A stretch of DNA of 64,000 bases. It comes from JAWMQL01 sp033283165. GTDB lineage: Bacteria; Pseudomonadota; Gammaproteobacteria; Pseudomonadales; Halieaceae. Both the position numbers and the translations under genes were made by a program. A model generated the notes under the pieces. The model made no database searches. It had not been told where the DNA came from and saw only the letters and a list, made by a program, of their open reading frames with translations. The DNA is taken from contig JAWMQL010000003.1 of the NCBI GenBank assembly GCA_033283165.1, forward strand, positions 1-64,000. Reading direction: 5' to 3'. Of the stretch, positions 9,528 to 18,787 are shown piece after piece; positions within the stretch are counted from its first letter, which is position 1, and each line of letters starts with the position of its first letter.

Positions 9528-10601
9528 TTGCCGCACCGGTTAAAGAAAACAAAACTCGCTCTGATCGCCCTGATCACTCTACCCCTGGCCGGTGTACTGG
9601 TTGTCCTGGCCGGGTGGTTGATACAGTTTGGGTCGATCGGTCCCTACCGCGATGGTAGCGGCCGCTACCTGCACATTTCGACGGATTCATCCTTCAGCCA
9701 TGTCACCGGGCACCCAGCGTTTGCAGGATTTGGCCGGTTTATGCTGCCCTGGCAGTCCGGCTCTGAGGTGGTTAGTGCCGTCACCAACCCGCTGGCCCTC
9801 GGAAAGATCCTGCCCCGAGTTGGGCCATTGCAGCCAGAGGTAGTTGTCGACGGTATCAACTTCCTGATTGACGCAGTTAACAGGGGTGAGCAGATTTTTT
9901 ATGCGCTCTATTCGGAAGCTGAAGTGGAGGCAGAGCCGACCAGGAAGTGCGTTGGCCTGTTCTTTCTCAAGGGTAAACCCGGGGCTCCCGTTGCGTTCTT
10001 GATTCCCGGCGGTGGCTTTGTGTCGGTGGCCGCTATTCAGGAGGGCTTTCCCGTGGCTCGGGAGTTAAATGCGCAGGGTTACAGTGTTTTTATTCTGGAG
10101 TATCGGGTGCGGGCTTATAATGGCGTAGCGCGCGACATGTTCTTCAAGGAAGGCCTGCGCATTGCCAATGAGGATTTGGCACAAGCGATGCGGTTTGTGT
10201 TTGCCAACGCCACTGACCTCCAGGTCAATATGCAGGGCTTTTCTCTCTGGGGCTTCTCGGCCGGCGGTATGATTGCCGGTGACTGGTTGAATACCCGGAA
10301 ACCTACCGGCCATGCAGGCCGCAATCTACCGGCTCCAGCGTCGGTCGTGATCGGCTACTCCGCCAGATTTGACGAGGCGGTTGCACCGGGTTTTCCACCG
10401 CTGTTTATGGTGACAGCTGCTGATGACGATATCATCCCGGTGGCTGAGGTTGACTTGCTGGTGCAGAAAGTGCGCGATCAGGGCGTGGCGGTAGAGTATC
10501 TCCGGGTTGATAGAGCCGGGCATGGGTTCGGCACGGGAGTGGGTACCGATGCCGAGAACTGGATCCAGGAAGCAGTTGATTTCTGGCAGGCCCACCACTA
10601 A
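9528..10601 (+). CDS. membrane-anchored alpha/beta hydrolase (esterase-like)
   Basis: The start is TTG at 9528 with GAGGG upstream. A hydrophobic segment at residues 10-32 anchors the protein. The catalytic half carries an oxyanion-type IPGGGF, the nucleophile elbow WGFSAGGM, an Asp in TAADDDIIP and the His in DRAGHGFG. This is a complete Ser-Asp-His triad of the carbohydrate-esterase or dienelactone-hydrolase-like branch. About 130 residues lie before the hydrolase core, longer than in minimal family members. Its position behind the GH43 gene suggests a deacetylase or deacylase that acts on the same glycoside. The substrate is unknown. Confidence 0.8.
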   Translation: MPHRLKKTKLALIALITLPLAGVLVVLAGWLIQFGSIGPYRDGSGRYLHISTDSSFSHVTGHPAFAGFGRFMLPWQSGSEVVSAVTNPLALGKILPRVGPLQPEVVVDGINFLIDAVNRGEQIFYALYSEAEVEAEPTRKCVGLFFLKGKPGAPVAFLIPGGGFVSVAAIQEGFPVARELNAQGYSVFILEYRVRAYNGVARDMFFKEGLRIANEDLAQAMRFVFANATDLQVNMQGFSLWGFSAGGMIAGDWLNTRKPTGHAGRNLPAPASVVIGYSARFDEAVAPGFPPLFMVTAADDDIIPVAEVDLLVQKVRDQGVAVEYLRVDRAGHGFGTGVGTDAENWIQEAVDFWQAHH

Positions 10602-10808
10602 GACGGAATCCGCTTGACGTGGACAAGCAGGTTCCGGCGGGATAAACAGGTTTACCCCTGGAAATGTCCAGGGATGTGCTCCTGGAGCGGACACGCTGTG
10701 CGACGCCAGGTTGGCCATATCCAGGCACAGCCATTATCTCCAGCCTAGTTGGTCAGATAATCAGATGTTGCCATATAATCAAGGCACCTTGTTCGTCACG
10801 GGTGAATA

Positions 10809-11399
10809 ATGAAAGGGTCAGAATTTGCCCAGCTCCAGGCTTTTGTGGCTATGGCGGCGTGTTGTAATTTCCGCAAGGCAGCGAGTCAATTGGGGCTGGC
10901 TCCCTCAACGCTCAGCCAGACCATCAACGCCCTTGAAGACCGGCTGGACGTCCGCCTGCTGAACCGCACGACCCGCAGCGTACGCCTGACGCACGCCGGG
11001 CAGGTACTACAGGCGCGACTGCAGCCGCTGTTACAGGAGTTGGATCACTCGGTGACCGAAGTCAGCGATCTCGGCAACCGACCCGCGGGACAAGTGCGAC
11101 TGGTAACCTCGCGAGCCGGGGTGCGCCTGGCCCTGGCCCCATTGCTCGGCAGGTTTTGCCCGGCCCATTCTGAGATCGATCTCGACATCAGGGTGGACGA
11201 CACCATCACCAACATCGTGGAGCATGAGTTAGACGCCGGGGTGCGGGTTTGCCAGGGTCATGCTGGCGGTCAGCAAGGGCTATCGTGGCGTCGACAAGCA
11301 GTTGACCATGAAGGAAGCCGCCGACAACTTCGCAAGTGCCATGGATACCTCGGGTTTCTTTCTTCCCGCGGATTCACTGGAAGATGCGGATGCCTATGA
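10809..11399 (+). pseudogene. truncated LysR-family regulator
   Basis: The first 60 residues are a normal LysR winged helix: FAQLQAFVAMAACCNFRKAA, then LGLAPSTLSQTINALEDRLD and RLLNRTTRSVRLTHAG. The effector domain starts (GQVRLVTSRAGVRLALAPLL) but family similarity ends near EHELDAGVRV, at about 11246. The remaining 50 residues are out-of-frame sequence rich in Arg and Gly. A LysR protein is normally about 300 aa, so at least half of the effector domain is lost. The frame of a different gene end takes over from 11250, which points to a deletion junction. It could still bind DNA but should not sense a ligand. Confidence 0.8.
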
Positions 11400-11442
11400 A
11401 TCCGGCGTCAACTGGAACGCATTCCGTGAATTCATCGCCTGA
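11260..11442 (+). pseudogene. 3' fragment of an unidentified gene joined to the LysR remnant
   Basis: From about 11250 the +1 frame encodes a protein-like sequence ending MDTSGFFLPADSLEDADAY and then VNWNAFREFIA with a stop at 11442. Its composition is that of a real protein end, unlike the LysR frame over the same bases. I do not recognise the parent gene. It overlaps the proposed GH3 start by 47 bases. The fragment most likely marks the far side of the deletion that cut the LysR gene. Confidence 0.5.
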
Positions 11443-13840
11443 GGCCATCCTCCAGGCCCTCACCACTGAAGAGAAAGCCGCTCTCTGCTCTGGCCATAAC
11501 TTCTGGCAGACCCGCCCGGTTGACCGCCTGGGCATCCCCGCGCTGCTCCTCACGGATGGCCCCCACGGCTTGCGCAAGCAAATCGGCGGCGCCGATCATG
11601 TGGGTCTCCAGGCGAGTGTCCCAGCCACCTGTTTCCCATCGGCGGCGGGCTTGGCCTGCAGTTGGAACCCGGAACTACTTGAATTAATCGGTAAAGCCCT
11701 CGGACACGAAGCCCTCCGCGAGGGCGTCAATGTACTGCTGGGCCCTGGTGTCAATCTCAAGCGGCACCCTCTCGGTGGGCGCAACTTCGAGTACTTTTCC
11801 GAGGACCCTATGCTCGCCGGCGCCCTGGCCGCAGCGTGGATCAGGGGCGTACAGAGCCAGGGCGTAGTCGCCAGTCTCAAGCACTTCGCGGTGAACAATC
11901 ACGAACACGGGCGTATGGTCGTGGACGCGGTCGTGGACGAACGAGCGCTTCGCGAGCTCTATCTGCCGGCCTTTGAGCGCGCGGTTAGCGGAGCACAACC
12001 CTGGACGGTAATGTGCGCCTACAACAAGCTCAACGGCACCTACCTGGCCGAGCATGAACAACTGCTTACCCACATCCTGCGCGATGAATGGGGCTTCGAC
12101 GGGCTGGTTGTCAGCGACTGGGGAGCGGTAAATGACCGGGTACATGGACTGGCCGCAGGTATGGACCTTGAAATGCCCACCAGTGGCAAGGTCAATACGT
12201 CGCGTATAGTCGCGGCAGTAGAGAACGGTGACTTACCCGTCGAGGTGCTTGACCTGGCTGTGAAGCGCCTGCTGGCACTGATTGAAAAATCAGCCGGAAC
12301 CAGGACCAGGAACCCCGAGGACCTGCTGATGCAGAATCATAGTCTGGCGCGACGCGCGGCGGAGCAGGCCTGTGTCCTGCTGCGTAACGAGGCAGCCACG
12401 CTGCCGTTAAAGGCCACGGGGCGCATTGCCATTATCGGCCACCTGGCCCAACAGACGCGTTACCAGGGCAGTGGAAGTTCACAGATCAACCCCAGCCAGT
12501 TGGAGCAGCCGCTACAGGCTATCCGCGACCTGCTTGGCCCGTCGGCCACCATCGACTTTGCGCCCGGTTACACAGAGACAGGTGAAAGCGACCCAAGCCT
12601 GCAGCAGGCGGCCGCCGCCCTCGCCGAGTCAGCGGATAGCGTCATCGTGTTCCTCGGCCTGCCGCCAGAGTATGAATCCGAAGGTTTTGACCGTGCACAC
12701 ATGAATCTGCCCTCCGGTCAGTTGGCACTGGTAGATGTTCTACTACCCCACGCGGACAGACTAACGGTGGTATTGCAGAACGGCGCGCCGGTGGCGCTGC
12801 CCTTTGCAGATCAGGTACCGGCGATCCTGGAAGCCTACCTGGGCGGACAGGCCGGTGCATCTGCCCTTGCGCGAATCCTGTTCGGCGAAGTCAATCCATC
12901 GGGCAAACTCGCCGAGAGCTTCCCACTGGCGGCAGAAGACGCAGCCAGCGATCCGTTTTTCCCAGGCACCCTGCGGCAATCGCTCTATTGCGAATCGATC
13001 TGGGTGGGATACCGCTATTTTGACAGCGCTTACGCGCCGGTACGCTTCCCCTTTGGCCACGGTCTGTCCTACACCACCTTCGAGTACAGTGATCTTGTCA
13101 TAGACCGTGGTAGGGGCGGTGCCGAAGCCACCGTGGCGACTGTCGCGTTCACCATAACCAATACTGGCCAGCGCAGCGGGGCGGAAGTGGCCCAGCTCTA
13201 CCTCGGACAACGTAAGCCTTCCCTGCCCCGCCCTGCGAAGGAACTGAAGGGCTTTGCCCGCATTGAACTGGCCGCTGGCGACCAAATGCGTGTCACCCTA
13301 CCGCTGAGCCTGCGCGACTTCGCTTACTGGGATACAGAGACACGTGACTGGCGAGTGGAAGCCGACAGCTATGCCATACAGATCGGGGCTTCCTGCGCCG
13401 ATATCCGCCTGGCCGGAGACTTTGAACTCGTCGAGGGGCAGGCGCCGCGTCGACGCCCGCGCGAGCTGGCTCCCTATTTCGAACCCGCCAAGCGAGGTTT
13501 TGACAGAGAAACTTTCGCGGTGCTGCTGGGGCACCCTATTCCCGAGCCAGTACCCTCCAAACCCTACCACCTGAATTCCACCCTCGGTGAATTGCAGGAT
13601 ACCTGGCTCGGCCGACAACTGAAGAAGCTCATGGCACAGCAGGCTGGCAAGGCATTGGATGGCGAGGCTGGCGAAAGTGCACGGCGCATGATCGAGGCCA
13701 TTGTCGAAGAGATGCCCCTGCGTAATCTCGTAACTCACAGCGAAGGCAAGCTATCGCCCGGACTGATGCGAGCGATGATCCATATCATGAACGGAAATTG
13801 GGCAAAGCTGCTTCGAGGAATACCGGAAGAATGCCGGTAA
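11396..13840 (+). CDS. beta-glucosidase-like glycoside hydrolase family 3
   Basis: This is a three-domain GH3 enzyme of about 814 aa. The N-terminal TIM barrel begins at TTEEKAALCSG and holds the substrate loop TDGPHGLR, KHFAVNNHEHGR and the nucleophile Asp241 in VVSDWGA. An alpha/beta sandwich follows, with RRAAEQACVLLRNEAATLPL and GSGSSQINP. A fibronectin-III-like domain ends in YAIQIGAS. About 140 more residues at the C-terminus are unassigned. No signal peptide is seen, so it may work in the cytoplasm on imported oligosaccharides. The start is uncertain (ATG at 11390 or 11396) because the upstream region is a deletion scar. It would release terminal beta-glucose after rhamnose removal. 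Confidence 0.9.
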   Translation: MNPASTGTHSVNSSPEAILQALTTEEKAALCSGHNFWQTRPVDRLGIPALLLTDGPHGLRKQIGGADHVGLQASVPATCFPSAAGLACSWNPELLELIGKALGHEALREGVNVLLGPGVNLKRHPLGGRNFEYFSEDPMLAGALAAAWIRGVQSQGVVASLKHFAVNNHEHGRMVVDAVVDERALRELYLPAFERAVSGAQPWTVMCAYNKLNGTYLAEHEQLLTHILRDEWGFDGLVVSDWGAVNDRVHGLAAGMDLEMPTSGKVNTSRIVAAVENGDLPVEVLDLAVKRLLALIEKSAGTRTRNPEDLLMQNHSLARRAAEQACVLLRNEAATLPLKATGRIAIIGHLAQQTRYQGSGSSQINPSQLEQPLQAIRDLLGPSATIDFAPGYTETGESDPSLQQAAAALAESADSVIVFLGLPPEYESEGFDRAHMNLPSGQLALVDVLLPHADRLTVVLQNGAPVALPFADQVPAILEAYLGGQAGASALARILFGEVNPSGKLAESFPLAAEDAASDPFFPGTLRQSLYCESIWVGYRYFDSAYAPVRFPFGHGLSYTTFEYSDLVIDRGRGGAEATVATVAFTITNTGQRSGAEVAQLYLGQRKPSLPRPAKELKGFARIELAAGDQMRVTLPLSLRDFAYWDTETRDWRVEADSYAIQIGASCADIRLAGDFELVEGQAPRRRPRELAPYFEPAKRGFDRETFAVLLGHPIPEPVPSKPYHLNSTLGELQDTWLGRQLKKLMAQQAGKALDGEAGESARRMIEAIVEEMPLRNLVTHSEGKLSPGLMRAMIHIMNGNWAKLLRGIPEECR

Positions 13841-13887
13841 CCCCGACCGCGAGAAACCACCACGCACTCTTCAGGAGCGTTAACAGC

Positions 13888-15037
13888 ATGCATGACGAGA
13901 CGATTGACGCCGAACTGAACTTGTTTCGGGAAAGTCTCGAGAAATTCTACGACGCTGAAATAGAGCCTTTCTATGCCGATTGGGAGAAGCAGGGCCAGGT
14001 TCCCCGCGAATTGTTCCACACGTGCGCGAAGGCCGGACTTCTGTGCGTTGATGTCCCGGAAACCTACGGTGGACTCGGCGTCGACCCCCGCTTATCTTTC
14101 GCTGTCGTCGACGTCATGTCCCGGCGTGGGTACGGTGGCTTCGTCGGTTGACTGCAGGTACACAATGACATCATTCCACCCTACCTGCTGCATTTTCTGT
14201 TCCGAGGAACAAAAAGCAGGCCTGGCTGCCCAGGCTCTGTTCAGGCGGGGTGGTTGCGGCGATCGGCATGACAGAACCCGGGGCGGGGTCTGACCTCAAA
14301 AATCTGCGCACATACCCTCGCCGTAAGGGGGACGCCTACGTTCTGAACGGCTCCAAGATATTCATTTCCAATAGTCAACACGCCGGCCTGGTGCTGGTAG
14401 CGGCAAAAACCGAACGGGACGCCGGGGCTCATGGCATTTCCCTGTTCCTGGTGGACACCAGCCTGCCCGGCTTCAAGCGGGGCCGTAATCTGGAGAAAGT
14501 TGGTCAACATGCTACGGATACCTCCGAAATGTTCTTTGACGAGTTGCACCTGCCCTCTGATGCCCTTCTCGGGTAAGCGGGAAGTGGTTTTGCCATGATG
14601 ATGCAGGAACTCCCGCGAGAGCGGCTGATTATCGCCGTTCAATCACTGGGCTTGGCCATTGGGGCGCGTGACCTTGCGCTGCGCTACGTGCAGGAGCGGG
14701 AAGCCTTCGGTTCTCCCCTGGGAAAACTGCAGAACGCCCGCTTCACCCTCGCCCAGGCGGAAACCGAGATTGCCGCCGCCGACGCGTTCACCGAGAGAGG
14801 TATCGCACGCTACTGCCGGGGGAATTGACACCAGACGAAGCCGCCTCCATAAAGCTGTTTACCAGCGAAATGGCGGGTCGGGTTGCCGATAGCTGCCTGC
14901 AACTTTTCGGTGGCTACGGCTACGTGGTCGAGTATCCGATCTCGCGCTTCTGGGCGGACGCCAGGGTTATCCGCATTTACGGCGGCACCTCTGAAATCAT
15001 GAAGGAAGTGTTAGCGCGCTCCCTACTGGGGCGCTGA
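13888..15037 (+). pseudogene. acyl-CoA dehydrogenase, multiply disrupted
   Basis: Family landmarks appear in order but in three frames. The N-terminal helix domain ends DVPETYGGLGVDPRLSF and is cut by TGA at 14149-14151. The frame then slips near 14205 and again near 14250, where AIGMTEPGAGSDLKN begins. A TAA at 14574-14576 replaces a sense codon in LLG-*-AGSGFAMMMQ. A last shift near 14820 precedes LFGGYGYVVEYPISRFWAD and IYGGTSEIMKEV. At least five lesions mean it is dead. A working copy would have introduced a double bond into an acyl-CoA, in line with the beta-oxidation-like genes at 27-33 kb. Confidence 0.92.
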
Positions 15038-15191
15038 ACATTCTGATGACGGGCATGCGTGATCACCGCTTGAAACATGAGTGGCGATAGCTCCAATTTA
15101 TTTATCTTTAAATTGCTACTCAGATAATATTCAGTCATCCAGTCGACGCAATGCACGCAGTAAAAAGATGGAGCGGTCATGAGAATTAGAC

Positions 15192-16409
15192 GTGGTGAGA
15201 TGCAAAAGAAGCTCGATATCGGTGACACCCCCGGTGATCGATGTCGACGCCCATTTCGAGCCCGGAAGCGACTGGCTGGAACCCTACCCGGAACTGGCTC
15301 GACGACTCCCCCCTATCAATCCTGGAGCGCTCGCCGTGAGCAGTATTTGCGGCGACCTGCTGCATTACGTACCAATGGAACAGCAACCGCCACTGGAAGA
15401 GCTTTTCCTACCCGGGGCCGCCATTCTGTTTGGGAAGGAGAAGGCTGAGGAGGCGGAGCGGCGCAGAGCGTTCGAAGGTAAGGACCAGATGCAGACCGCC
15501 AACGCCCGGGCGAGGCTAAAATGGATGGACGAACAGGGCATCGATGTCCAGAACATCATTTGTCTGTCCGGAATCTCCTACTGCAGCGCCATCGACGACC
15601 CGGAACTGCGTCAGGAAGTTATCGCGACGGCCAATCACTGGCTAGCCGATACCTGCGACAAGGGTGGTGAAAGGATGTTGCCGGTGGCTGCGCTGGACTA
15701 TAGTGACCTCCAATGGGCCGTATCCGAACTGAAGCGCATGAATCGGCGCGGCTGCCGCATTTTCCTCATCCCCGCCTACCCGGTAAACGGTATCCCGCCA
15801 ATGAATGCTGCCTGGGATGTTATCTGGGATACAGCAGTCAATCACAGCATGGTACCCATGATGCACACCGGCTTCGAGCATATGCGATTCGACCCCGGTT
15901 GGGCCAACACCGGGGGCAATACCACCCTCCTGCGCATGCTCGGGGTCTCGCACCGCCATGTCGCACCCACCACCCTGCTTAACGGTGTGATCTACAGTGG
16001 TTTGTTTGAGCGATTTCCATCGCTGACTGTTTTGCTTGCCGAGGTGGGCACTGGCTGGCTGCCGTTTATGTATCGAGAGATTGATGACAGGGTTTCACCG
16101 GTAGCCGAGTTATTCCTTGGAAAGTCCGACCTGAAACTGCTGCCCAGTGAGTACCTGGCCCGCAACGTCAAGGCGACACCGCTGGCGGGCGGCAATGACA
16201 CGCCATTGAAACGGATTATGGAGGACATTCCCGAAGATATGCTGGTGTTCTCCTCCGACTTCCCTCATTTTGAAGGATTTACTGATCCCGCCGGGCACTG
16301 CACTTCCCTGCTGAGCCACATGTCGGAGAAACGGCGCCGGGCCTTTGTCGGGGCTACCATGGCCAATGTGTTTGCCGCCATGGGCCACCCTCTTACGATA
16401 CCCCGCTAA
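15192..16409 (+). CDS. amidohydrolase-2 family metal-dependent hydrolase (ACMSD-like)
   Basis: This is a TIM-barrel hydrolase or decarboxylase of the Amidohydro_2 family. The metal-binding start is IDVDAHFEP (DxH) and later blocks are MMHTGFEHMRF, LLAEVGTGWLPFMYRE and FSSDFPHFEG, whose Asp is the conserved late metal or acid residue. Such enzymes often open or decarboxylate rings in aromatic and steroid breakdown. The start is doubtful. The only good ribosome site (GGAG) serves an ATG at 15179 in another frame, and that frame would join this one if one C were removed from the run at 15228-15232. A GTG at 15222 is a second option. See findings. Confidence 0.82.
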   Translation: MVRCKRSSISVTPPVIDVDAHFEPGSDWLEPYPELARRLPPINPGALAVSSICGDLLHYVPMEQQPPLEELFLPGAAILFGKEKAEEAERRRAFEGKDQMQTANARARLKWMDEQGIDVQNIICLSGISYCSAIDDPELRQEVIATANHWLADTCDKGGERMLPVAALDYSDLQWAVSELKRMNRRGCRIFLIPAYPVNGIPPMNAAWDVIWDTAVNHSMVPMMHTGFEHMRFDPGWANTGGNTTLLRMLGVSHRHVAPTTLLNGVIYSGLFERFPSLTVLLAEVGTGWLPFMYREIDDRVSPVAELFLGKSDLKLLPSEYLARNVKATPLAGGNDTPLKRIMEDIPEDMLVFSSDFPHFEGFTDPAGHCTSLLSHMSEKRRRAFVGATMANVFAAMGHPLTIPR

Positions 16410-16528
16410 AGTATCCTTTTGGCGGCGAAGTCCCCGGCCCGTGTAACATATCGATTGCGGTAGCCCGCGCCTTTTAAATCTATAGCTGGGGCAATTGCAC
16501 GTTATTGTCATGTTGCAAGCAGTATTTA

Positions 16529-16540
16529 TTTATATGTAAG
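16529..16540. promoter_or_regulatory. TetR-type operator core (site 2)
   Basis: TTTATATGTAAG matches the core shared by six intergenic sites, and the flanks TTAT and ATAA continue the symmetry partly. It lies upstream of the dioxygenase remnant at 16616 and the SDR gene at 16700. This is the same arrangement as site 1 before the intact paralog. Confidence 0.6.
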
Positions 16541-16615
16541 ATAATAGTATAAAAAATGTCGCTGCCGTGCTATAGATCAAATTTGGATCATCGTGCAAAT
16601 TGAAGAAGTTGCTCC

Positions 16616-16672
16616 ATGAACATGGCCCAACAACGGCGGGAAGAACTTTCCCGCATCCTTCGCCCGGTATAA
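16616..16672 (+). pseudogene. 18-codon N-terminal remnant of a dioxygenase-like gene
   Basis: The bases encode MNMAQQRREELSRILRPV followed by TAA. This aligns with the start of the protein at 7345 (MTMTQERREQLSRILRP), with 14 of 17 residues identical, and both are preceded by an operator-like palindrome. The rest of the gene is absent. It is the stub left by a deletion that removed about 340 codons and placed the SDR gene next to the promoter. It could be translated as a short leader. Confidence 0.8.
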
Positions 16673-16699
16673 CTGCAACGGATACAGGAAACCCAGGTA

Positions 16700-17539
16700 A
16701 TGACCGCACCAGAACAACAGGCTTTCAGTGAACAGTACGGCCCCTGGGCCATTGTCGCCGGTGGTGCCCAGGGTATCGGTGAAGCCTATACCCGCTACAT
16801 CGCTGCCCGGGGCGTCAACGTCATCGTGCTGGATGTCTCCGCACCGGCGCTGGCGGCCATCGATGGGCAGGTGCGCGGAGAGTTCAACGTCGAGTGCCTG
16901 CCGGTGGAGGTCGACCTCGCCAGCGGTACCATGTTGGAGAAGGTAGTCGCGGCCGTGGGCGAGCGCCCGGTAGGCCTGCTGGTGTACAACGCCGGCCTGG
17001 CGGACGTCGGTCCCTTTTACAAGGCCGACAGCGGCCTGGACTTCGAGTTGAAGAAGATCGCCATCAACGTCACAGGACCGCTCAAGCTCACCTACCACTT
17101 CGGTAAGGCCATGCTGGCGCGCAAGCGCGGCGGGATTCTGTTGATGTCTTCCGGGGCCGGGCTGCAAGGCTCGCCCTACTATGCCCACTACTCCGCCACC
17201 AAAGCTTACGACATCGCGCTGGGCGAAGCGCTGTGGTGCGAGTTCGCGCCTTACAACGTCAATGTTCTCGCTGTCGCTGCGGGCATGACCCTGTCGACGG
17301 CGGCGGCGGGCTTCGAGCATATCGAGGACCGCTCACAGTTCCAGACCACCACCGAACTGGTGGATGAGGCCATGGCCGCACTCGGCAAGCAGCCCCTGCT
17401 GATTGCCGGCAAGAACCATCGCGCCAATGCCGAGACCATGCAGCAGGTACCGAAGGAAGACCTGATTCACTACATGGCCGAGCACGCGATCAACAATTTC
17501 CTCGGCGGCGAGACGCCCGAACAAGCGATCGAGCACTGA
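16700..17539 (+). CDS. short-chain dehydrogenase/reductase
   Basis: This is a classical SDR with a Rossmann fold, slightly long at 279 aa. The dinucleotide loop is GGAQGIGEAY at about residues 21-30. The NAG block appears as YNAGLADVG, the catalytic Ser lies in LLMSSGAGLQG and the Tyr-Lys pair in YSATKAYD. The closest relatives I know are beta-keto-reductase-like SDRs of lipid and steroid pathways. The ribosome site AGGAA is well placed. It lies 27 bases after the dioxygenase stub and has probably inherited its promoter and operator. It probably oxidises an alcohol or reduces a ketone on the aglycone. Confidence 0.88.
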   Translation: MTAPEQQAFSEQYGPWAIVAGGAQGIGEAYTRYIAARGVNVIVLDVSAPALAAIDGQVRGEFNVECLPVEVDLASGTMLEKVVAAVGERPVGLLVYNAGLADVGPFYKADSGLDFELKKIAINVTGPLKLTYHFGKAMLARKRGGILLMSSGAGLQGSPYYAHYSATKAYDIALGEALWCEFAPYNVNVLAVAAGMTLSTAAAGFEHIEDRSQFQTTTELVDEAMAALGKQPLLIAGKNHRANAETMQQVPKEDLIHYMAEHAINNFLGGETPEQAIEH

Positions 17540-17647
17540 AGCAGTAATCACCCTCGGCTGGTTGGCCCCGATGCTCTGTACGTAGCCTCGCGGCGATCGT
17601 GTTGACAGGAGGTTACACCGAACCACAATCAGGTTATGGCTTCACTT

Positions 17648-18787
17648 TCATGGTGCTTTGCGCTCGATGACAAAGGCTGGTACCGCATGCAAGCTGTGAA
17701 TCACTGAGATGGAGGTGCACTCCCCCGTCCCGGGATCGGGGTGGCCATCGGCCAGGCGTTTGACGGCGTAGTATTTTCCCGGACAGGTATAGCCGTGCGT
17801 ATCCGCCGCTGGCTTGCCTGAAGAAAGCCCGGTGCGATCCTGGATGCGAATAGCGGCATGCGCCAGCGAGCCGATATCCCAGTAACCCGCCAGCAGCCCG
17901 CTCGCTTTGCCGGTCGCGCTGTCGATCTCCAGGCGCAGGCGGGCGTCACGCAGGTACAATTCGCTGTCCAGGCGCTGGGCGGCCTTGATGATGTGCAGGT
18001 CGAAGTGATCGGTGATCAGTACGCCGTCGCGCAGTGTACCGCGCACACGATTGTGGTAACGGACCTCTTCTGCCAGCGGGATACTCGCCCAGGGCAGCGG
18101 TCTGCCGTCGGTGCCCAGGGTCACCGGCGTGTGGCTGGAGGCAAGCAGCACCTCGACTAAATCGTTTTCATCAACTTCGCCTGTGACCGGCGTAATTTGC
18201 AGCAAGACCGTCATACTGCCATCGGCGATAAAGGAATTCGCGAAGGCCGCTGCCTGCCCGGTGGGCTGGTAGCCGCGCACGCAGCCCATTACCCGCCAGT
18301 ACTGATTGTCGATGGCGCGCTCCTTCAGGTCGGCACCAATAACGGGACAGGCGCTGGGCAGCGACCGCCGCTGTGACAGGCTGCCGTCGGGCTCCATGCG
18401 CTGTAGCATCAGGGGGCCGTCGATGGTCAGCATCCCCGGATCCGGAAAATTCCCGGGGCTGGCACAGGGATCCTGTTCCGGGTCGTCGTAGTACCAGGGC
18501 GCGAGGGCCTGCTGCAAGCGGCGCGGATTCTCGAGATAGCTTTGGCGTTCTGCTTCCGGGAGCGCATTGAGGAAACGCTGGGAATAGCCCTCGTTGAAGC
18601 CGTCGGGGCAGTCCCCGGGGCCGGCACCGGGCGTCACCAACCGGAAATCGGTCAGCACGTAACCACGCTGCTTGCGTTCTTCCGCGAGACTACCGTCGGC
18701 TAGCGCCAACACAAGTGACGACCGGGCCAACAGCAGCACTATGATTAAACCGGTAAAATAATGCTTCACCACGATCGGACCTTTCAT
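17648..18787 (-). CDS. secreted protein of unknown function in the DUF1552/DUF1592 operon
   Basis: No family is recognised. The N-terminus MKGPIVVKHYFTGLIIVLLL is a signal peptide or anchor, and the mature part has six or more Cys residues, in DCPDGF, DPCASPG, SACPVIG, MGCVRG, YTCPGK and GECTS. This suggests disulfides in the periplasm. The middle contains a TVLLQITPVTGE strand-rich region. Its start overlaps the DUF1552 gene stop by four bases (ATGA), so it is translated with it. The role is probably shared with the two upstream proteins. Nothing in the sequence shows catalysis. Confidence 0.7.
   Translation of the reverse strand: MKGPIVVKHYFTGLIIVLLLARSSLVLALADGSLAEERKQRGYVLTDFRLVTPGAGPGDCPDGFNEGYSQRFLNALPEAERQSYLENPRRLQQALAPWYYDDPEQDPCASPGNFPDPGMLTIDGPLMLQRMEPDGSLSQRRSLPSACPVIGADLKERAIDNQYWRVMGCVRGYQPTGQAAAFANSFIADGSMTVLLQITPVTGEVDENDLVEVLLASSHTPVTLGTDGRPLPWASIPLAEEVRYHNRVRGTLRDGVLITDHFDLHIIKAAQRLDSELYLRDARLRLEIDSATGKASGLLAGYWDIGSLAHAAIRIQDRTGLSSGKPAADTHGYTCPGKYYAVKRLADGHPDPGTGECTSISVIHSLHAVPAFVIERKAP

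Noticed and set aside
10656..10673. CCCTGGA/TCCAGGG hairpin after the alpha/beta hydrolase gene
   Set aside because: Good stem but no T-run and weak position, so not called a terminator.
15091..15115. AT-rich TTTATCTTTAAAT before the amidohydrolase as a seventh operator
   Set aside because: Only one half matches the core; the second half lacks TAAG symmetry.
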